A DNA stretch of 9,859 nt from the NCBI GenBank assembly GCA_029573975.1, contig JAKQBU010000082.1, forward strand, positions 1-9,859, read 5' to 3'. This DNA comes from Planctomycetota bacterium (GTDB lineage Bacteria; Planctomycetota; Phycisphaerae; Sedimentisphaerales; SM23-30). Under the pieces are notes generated by a model that did no database searches, was not told where the DNA came from, and was given only the letters and a program-made list of their open reading frames with translations. Positions 5,738 to 9,859 of the stretch are shown here, one piece after another (within the stretch, counting starts at the first letter, position 1; each line of letters opens with the position of its first letter). The translations under genes and the position numbers were made by a program.

Positions 5738-6760
5738 ATGCGTTGTCCACGTTGTGAATTTGAAAATATGCCCGGCCAGGACCGCTGTTTTAAGTGCGGG
5801 TCCATCCTCCAACCGGAAAAGGCCGCCGCGTTTTATCCGCCGCGGATGGCGGGCTGGAAACGGCCGCTGCGAAAAATGGTCCGGCAGTTCCGCTCCGTTT
5901 CCCTTTTCCCCGACTGGCACCTGCGGATTCCTTTGCCGCGCTGGCTGACGAAATTTGCCCAGGATGAGTTTATGAGCATTGTTTTATCGGTGATACCGGG
6001 ACTGGCCCATGCACTGGATAACCGGTTTCGTGAGATTCGCTGGTATTGCCTGGGATGGGGTTTGTTAATCCTGGCGAGTATGTTCTTTTATGGTTCTAAT
6101 CTCGGCCTGTTTTCCTTGAGTTTTGCCGTGGGGCTGCATGGCTATATTGCTTACCATGCCTCTTTAAAGGGTACTTTCAGCGGTTTTCGCCGGCGGGTGT
6201 TGGCGGTGGGAGCTATTTGTGTTTATATCGCCCTGCTGTACTGGGCGGTTCGGACCACCCTTCTTCATGATTTTACCGGCGCCCATACCGCCCTGAATAT
6301 CCCATTTCAGAATATCAATACGGGGGATTATCTTTTGTCCCGAAGAAGTCTGGCAAGAGAAGATCTGTCCCGCGGGGCGCTGGTGCAGTTTCGTCCGGCG
6401 ATCCGGGGCAACCATCAGTATCGTGATCCAGGCGGTGCGGAAATGATCGGAGAGGTGATCGGGCTGCCGGGAGATACCGTCGAGATCAAAAAGGGATTCT
6501 TCTGGATCAACGGCCAGCCGGCGGATGCGGAAATTTTTCCGGTTCCCCGCTGGTTGCGAAACCGGGAAATCCAGTGTATAATCCCTCCGAATTCGTATTT
6601 TATCAGCAGTGAGTACACGATTAATATGCACGGCGGTGCGGGGGGACTGGACGGTATGATTGCCAATGTTTGTGTGATGCCGGCGCAGGAGATAACGGCC
6701 CGGGCCGTGATGCGCTGGATACCGCTGGGCAAACGAGGCTTTATAAAGGATGTCGAATGA
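5738..6760 (+). CDS. Zinc-ribbon membrane protein with degenerate signal-peptidase-I-like domain
   Basis: 340 residues from ATG 5738; I prefer this start because it places a zinc ribbon at the N-terminus (C3, C6, C17, C20) and has a weak GGATGG at 5726-5731. After a basic linker comes 'VIPGLAHALDNRFREIRW' (85-102) and hydrophobic segments at roughly 102-118, 122-138 and 153-171. Residues 183-328 follow the order of a type I signal peptidase (S26): 'NINTGDYLL', 'IGEVIGLPGDTVEI', 'WINGQ', 'PPNSYFISSE' and 'GGLDGMIANV'. The active site looks lost. The position of the nucleophilic Ser of the SMxPT motif is occupied by Ile188 in my alignment, and the general-base Lys of KRVxGxPGD by Gly238. It therefore probably binds or scaffolds rather than cleaves signal peptides. 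Its stop overlaps the TPR gene (ATGA), arguing for joint action. Membrane location is inferred from hydrophobicity. Confidence 0.78.
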   Translation: MRCPRCEFENMPGQDRCFKCGSILQPEKAAAFYPPRMAGWKRPLRKMVRQFRSVSLFPDWHLRIPLPRWLTKFAQDEFMSIVLSVIPGLAHALDNRFREIRWYCLGWGLLILASMFFYGSNLGLFSLSFAVGLHGYIAYHASLKGTFSGFRRRVLAVGAICVYIALLYWAVRTTLLHDFTGAHTALNIPFQNINTGDYLLSRRSLAREDLSRGALVQFRPAIRGNHQYRDPGGAEMIGEVIGLPGDTVEIKKGFFWINGQPADAEIFPVPRWLRNREIQCIIPPNSYFISSEYTINMHGGAGGLDGMIANVCVMPAQEITARAVMRWIPLGKRGFIKDVE

Positions 6761-7368
6761 ACCGTTTTTCCCAATTGGAATTTGACGAAAGAGGAGATAA
6801 CCGAAAAGAGGATCTTTCCCGCGGGGAGCCGGTCCGGGATGAGAACTATTTTTATCAGCGGGCTTTGGGTTTTTGGCTGGCGGCAGACTACGAGAATGCC
6901 CTGCGTCATTTTTCCCGCGCGGTGGAATGCCGGAATACGTTTTTACCCGGCTGGATCGGACAGGTCTGGATGCTGATTGAGCTGGGGGAATATCAGGAAG
7001 CGAACATCTGGGTGGACAAGGCGCTGGAGCTGTTTCCGGATCAACCGGATCTGCTGGCGGGTAAGGCGCTGGCCTGTTTGCGGGATGCCAAATTCGAAAA
7101 AGCACAGGCCTTTTCCGACAATGCCACTTCCCAAGAGAAGGTTACGGCGGAGGTGTGGCTGGTTCGGGCCGAGCTTTTGCTGGCCCAGAAAAATAATCTG
7201 GCGGAAAATTGCATCCGAACGGCTACCGGGATTTCCGATTCCATGACCGGCTATACCAAACTGAAAGCAGGCCGTCTTCTGCTGAAATATGACAAGCCTT
7301 CCCTGGCCCGGGAGTATCTGGATGCGGCCCGCCCGGATGTTTCCCAAATCCGCGTTGGCGTGGTATGA
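6757..7368 (+). CDS. TPR-repeat protein, N-terminal part before a probable frameshift
   Basis: ATG 6757 overlaps the previous stop (ATGA) and follows AAAGGA (6745-6750). The frame gives 203 residues of tetratricopeptide-type helices: 'YFYQRALGFWLAADYENALRHF', 'GQVWMLIELGEYQEANIWVDKALELFP', 'AEVWLVRAELLLAQKNNLAENC' and 'KAGRLLLKYDKPSLAREYLDAA'. The last few residues (IRVGVV) break the pattern, and a clear further TPR continues in the next frame from 7349. Similar TPR proteins, as I recall, occur in planctomycetes. TPR arrays normally bind partner proteins; being between a signal-peptidase-like membrane protein and a PilT ATPase, it may bridge them. No signal peptide is present, so it is probably cytoplasmic. 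If the frameshift is real the product lacks its last repeat; otherwise the full gene is 6757-7519. Confidence 0.85.
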   Translation: MNRFSQLEFDERGDNRKEDLSRGEPVRDENYFYQRALGFWLAADYENALRHFSRAVECRNTFLPGWIGQVWMLIELGEYQEANIWVDKALELFPDQPDLLAGKALACLRDAKFEKAQAFSDNATSQEKVTAEVWLVRAELLLAQKNNLAENCIRTATGISDSMTGYTKLKAGRLLLKYDKPSLAREYLDAARPDVSQIRVGVV

Positions 7369-7519
7369 ACTAGGCTGCTGTTTGGCGCGGCTGGGATTTC
7401 CCGAAGCGAAAGATACCCTTCTGGTGGCGCTGGCCTTGCGCCCCGGCTGGAAAGAGGCCGAAAAGGCTATGAACCAATGCCGCAGGGGAAGTTTCTGGAG
7501 CCGTTTTTTTAAAGGATGA
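7349..7519 (+). pseudogene. Out-of-frame C-terminal part of the TPR gene
   Basis: From 7349 in the +2 frame the bases read SALAWYELGCCLARLGFPEA and on through 'LALRPGWKEAEKAMNQCRRG' to TGA at 7517-7519. The W-LG-L-R-G--EA-----AL-L-P pattern is a textbook TPR unit and directly follows the 'YLDAARPDVSQ' of the upstream frame. Removing one A from the AAA at 7346-7348 joins them into about 253 residues. There is no credible independent start. I see no strong programmed-shift signal (no in-frame stop at the slip site and no obvious slippery heptamer), so an indel, biological or technical, is likelier. Confidence 0.72.
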
Positions 7520-7531
7520 TCAAGGAGTAAC

Positions 7532-8620
7532 ATGGCTATCAGTTCACAGATGAGACAAATCATGGACCTGGCCCGCCGGTCACAGGCGTCGGATATTCAC
7601 ATTGTGGCCAATCAGCCGCCGCTTTTTCGCATCAACGGCGAGATCGTGCTGGCCAAAGCGGCTCCTTTAACCCGGGAAGATACCCATCGCCTTTCCATGG
7701 AGCTTTTAAACGAAGAGCAGAGAAAGGCCTTTGAAAGGGACTGGCAGCTCTGCTGCTCTCTGTATGATGAAAGTCTCGGCCGGTTCCGCGTCTCGATTTA
7801 TTACCAGGCCCACAATCCCGAAATGGCGATTCGGCCTGTCAACCAGGAGATCAAGAACCGGGAGCAATTGCGGCTTCCGGAGCAAATCGAGGATTTTGCC
7901 AGGCTGGTCAGCGGGCTGGTTCTCATTACCGGCCCTACCGGCAGCGGCAAAACGACCACGATGAATTATATGATCGATCTGATTAACAGCGAACGCCGCT
8001 GCAAAATTATCACGATTGAAGATCCCGTCGAATATGTCCATACCCAGAAAAAGGCCATCGTGGTACAGCAGGAGCTTTATACGGATGTTAAGACCTTTTC
8101 CAGTGCCCTGATTCATGTGCTGCGGCAGAATCCCGACGTGATCTGCGTCGGCGAAATGCGGGATTATGAAACGACGGCCACCGCCCTGATAGCCGCCGAA
8201 ACGGGCCATCTGGTGATAGCCACCTGCCATACACCCAGTTCCATGCAGACGATCGAACGGATTATTTCCGTGTTTCCCTCGGACCAGCAGCCCCAGGCCA
8301 TAACGCAGTTGTCCAGTTGCCTGCAGGGCATTCTGGCCCAGCGTCTGGTGCCGTCGGCCAATAAGAAGGGCCGGCTGCTGGCCACCGAATTGCTGATTGT
8401 CAACGCCGCCGCCCGAAATCATATCCGGGAACATGAGTTTCACCTGCTGGTGAATGTGATCCAGACCGGCGGGCGGAAGGGGATGCACATCATGGACGAT
8501 TCCCTGCTGGATTTCTACAGTCAGGGCCTGATCAGTTATGACACACTCATCAGTACGGCTGCCGATCCGGCCGGTATCAAAGAGAAAATCCACAAAAACA
8601 AATCAGCGGTCGAAAAATAA
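7532..8620 (+). CDS. pilT: PilT-type twitching motility ATPase
   Basis: 362 residues, close to the usual PilT length. ATG 7532 follows AAGGAG (7522-7527). The N-terminal PAS-like part has 'SQASDIHIVANQPPLFRINGEI'. The ATPase core shows Walker A GPTGSGKT (134-141), an Asp box TIEDPVEYVH with E163 and D164, Walker B DVICVGEMRD with E208, and a His box ATCHTPSSMQTIERI with H233. The C-terminal 'AARNHIRE' corresponds to the AIRNLIRE motif, which is important for retraction in PilT. These features indicate an intact hexameric ATPase that in known systems powers type IV pilus disassembly at the inner membrane. No pilin, PilB, PilC or PilM-Q gene is in the window. It sits 12 bases after the TPR gene, next to a signal-peptidase-like gene, so it may serve a pilus encoded elsewhere or have been recruited to another machine. 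A PilU-like paralogue cannot be excluded. Confidence 0.93.
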   Translation: MAISSQMRQIMDLARRSQASDIHIVANQPPLFRINGEIVLAKAAPLTREDTHRLSMELLNEEQRKAFERDWQLCCSLYDESLGRFRVSIYYQAHNPEMAIRPVNQEIKNREQLRLPEQIEDFARLVSGLVLITGPTGSGKTTTMNYMIDLINSERRCKIITIEDPVEYVHTQKKAIVVQQELYTDVKTFSSALIHVLRQNPDVICVGEMRDYETTATALIAAETGHLVIATCHTPSSMQTIERIISVFPSDQQPQAITQLSSCLQGILAQRLVPSANKKGRLLATELLIVNAAARNHIREHEFHLLVNVIQTGGRKGMHIMDDSLLDFYSQGLISYDTLISTAADPAGIKEKIHKNKSAVEK

Positions 8621-8641
8621 AACCAGGTGCGGAGATCGGGT

Positions 8642-9859
8642 ATGGTAAAGACAACGGAAACAGAATTTCATAAAATCCCGGCCGAGGATTCGGATCGTGT
8701 TTTCACCGGAACGGTTTATGGCCCGGACGGCCAGCCCGTGGAAGGTGCGATTGTCTGGGCGGCTCGACTCAAGATATCTCTGCCCTGTTCCCCGGAAACC
8801 ACCACCAACCAGCAGGGCCGTTTTTCGCTCACGGTCGCACCGGGCGACTGGTACGTTTATGCCCGTAAGGGAAGTCTTGGCATTTCGGCTGACGCGCCGG
8901 AGCTTATCTGCCACGCTCAGCCGGGTCGTCCCGCTCGGGAGATTACGCTCCGGCTGAGTGAGCAGGGGATTCTGGAGGGGCGGGTGCTGGCCGAAGAGAC
9001 CGGTGAGCCGCTTGCGAACGCCTGGGTCTGGATGCAGGAAGGAATTATGCTGCGAACGGACCACGATGGGAAATATACCGTCAGCGGCCTCCCGCTGTGT
9101 TTACGCAGCCTGATCGCCTACAGTCCGGGCCGCCTGCGAAGGCGAGTATTCACGGACAACTCCTTGTGTTCCCATGCGGTTCTCGATATCTGCCTGCCCC
9201 TTGCCGGTAGGCTAGTCGGCAGAGTGGAAGATCAAGATGGCCGGCCGATTCCCCAGGCTTTGGTTTTCCGGGGGACAAGCGGGCATGTGATTGAACTCAA
9301 CGGCCTGACGGTTTCGTGTGATGGGGAAGGCCGGTTCCAGTGGGATGGGGTGCCGTTCAATCGTCCTGTTTCCTTCTGTGCCTTGGCGGAAGGATACCAG
9401 GAGGCCAGCATAGACAATATCGTGATGGCTGATTCGTCACATCCTATTGAGGTGGTTATGAAGCTTTCTCCCCGGCAGCCGGTAAAAGTGAAGTCTCACC
9501 CTATCCAGCACACCATTCAAAAATACCTGATGAAATTCCTGGGACCGAAACATTCGGTCCGGGGCATAGTGATGGATGAATATAATAATCCTCTACCGGG
9601 GGTCCTTGTTCTTCATCCACGTCATCCTGGCTATGTTGACTGCAGTCCGACCCCTCACCGTGATCCGGAGACGAAAACCGATGCCAATGGCTGTTTTCAA
9701 TTCGAGGGTCTGCCCGCCGGCCGGGACATTTTTGATTTCTTTTATAAGGGCAAGAGCGAACTGCGGGGACAGAAATTGATCATGGACGGCTCGAATCCCC
9801 GGGAAAACACCATCATCATGCTGGCAAAGGGAGCGATTCGAGGCCGTGTCGTCGATCCG
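8642..9859 (+). CDS. Carboxypeptidase-regulatory-like repeat protein (3' end outside window)
   Basis: An open frame from ATG 8642 (GGAG at 8631-8634) to the right edge gives at least 406 residues with no stop. It consists of repeated beta-sandwich units of the carboxypeptidase-regulatory-like type, each opening with G-V-D--G-P---A-V: 'VFTGTVYGPDGQPVEGAIVW' (20-39), 'GILEGRVLAEETGEPLANAW' (near 108), 'GRLVGRVEDQDGRPIPQALV' (near 188), 'SVRGIVMDEYNNPLPGVLVL' (near 307) and the start of another, 'GAIRGRVVDP', at the edge. Each unit contains the usual 'T-D--G-F-----P-G' hairpin. Such domains are common in large planctomycete and Bacteroidetes surface proteins and usually mediate binding. Here the N-terminus (MVKTTETEFHKIPAEDSDRV) has no signal peptide or membrane segment, unusual for this domain type. 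It follows the PilT stop by 21 bases, suggesting co-transcription. The ligand is unknown. Confidence 0.82.
   Translation, partial: MVKTTETEFHKIPAEDSDRVFTGTVYGPDGQPVEGAIVWAARLKISLPCSPETTTNQQGRFSLTVAPGDWYVYARKGSLGISADAPELICHAQPGRPAREITLRLSEQGILEGRVLAEETGEPLANAWVWMQEGIMLRTDHDGKYTVSGLPLCLRSLIAYSPGRLRRRVFTDNSLCSHAVLDICLPLAGRLVGRVEDQDGRPIPQALVFRGTSGHVIELNGLTVSCDGEGRFQWDGVPFNRPVSFCALAEGYQEASIDNIVMADSSHPIEVVMKLSPRQPVKVKSHPIQHTIQKYLMKFLGPKHSVRGIVMDEYNNPLPGVLVLHPRHPGYVDCSPTPHRDPETKTDANGCFQFEGLPAGRDIFDFFYKGKSELRGQKLIMDGSNPRENTIIMLAKGAIRGRVVDP

Noticed and set aside
6164..7105. 313-codon open frame on the minus strand
   Set aside because: Antisense across the signal-peptidase-like and TPR genes; Pro/Arg-rich translation typical of a GC-biased shadow frame.
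7340..7368. Programmed frameshift in the TPR gene
   Set aside because: No slippery heptamer, in-frame stop at the slip site or downstream structure that I can see; a simple one-base indel explains it better.
7706..8593. 295-codon open frame on the minus strand
   Set aside because: Antisense to the intact PilT gene; the translation has no recognisable family features.

Overview
The window holds about eleven genes, all on the plus strand. The mix suggests an anaerobic, probably Planctomycetota-like (Phycisphaerae-type) bacterium: a TPR protein of a type I associate with planctomycetes, a PilT ATPase, a protein with repeated carboxypeptidase-regulatory-like domains, an oxygen-sensitive radical SAM enzyme, and moderate GC with AAAGGA-type ribosome binding sites. 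This placement is inference; no rRNA or marker gene is present.

Layout. (1) Positions 1-1468 carry two accessory-type genes: the C-terminal part of a coiled-coil protein with a conserved tail, and a Cys4 zinc-ribbon protein whose last ~33 codons are displaced into another frame by an apparent extra T near 1359-1362. (2) Positions 1469-1834 are AT-richer and non-coding; the last ~100 bases can fold into a closed multi-stem structure ending just before the ribosome binding site of the next gene. (3) Positions 1835-5699 form a tight block: a PflX-like radical SAM protein, a 60-residue protein overlapping both neighbours, an AAA+ ATPase of the Ycf46 type, a DUF1257/Ycf35-like protein with a hydrophobic N-terminus, a DUF2997-like protein, and a second DUF1257/Ycf35-like copy. 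(4) Positions 5738-9859 continue in the same direction: a zinc-ribbon membrane protein with a signal-peptidase-I-like domain whose catalytic residues appear lost, a TPR protein split by an apparent one-base insertion, a PilT-type hexameric ATPase, and an incomplete protein built of carboxypeptidase-regulatory-like (beta-sandwich) repeats.

The most interesting part is positions 1835-5699 and what follows. Ycf46 and Ycf35 are plastid/cyanobacterial orphan families of unclear function; here their relatives are co-encoded with DUF2997, a radical SAM enzyme and a membrane module that pairs a dead-looking signal peptidase fold with a TPR protein and a PilT ATPase. The short spacings and overlaps from 1835 to 8642 suggest co-expression. 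A reasonable, untested hypothesis is a membrane-associated AAA+ machine with paired small partners. No pilin, PilB/PilC, glycyl-radical enzyme, transposase, tRNA or CRISPR array is visible.
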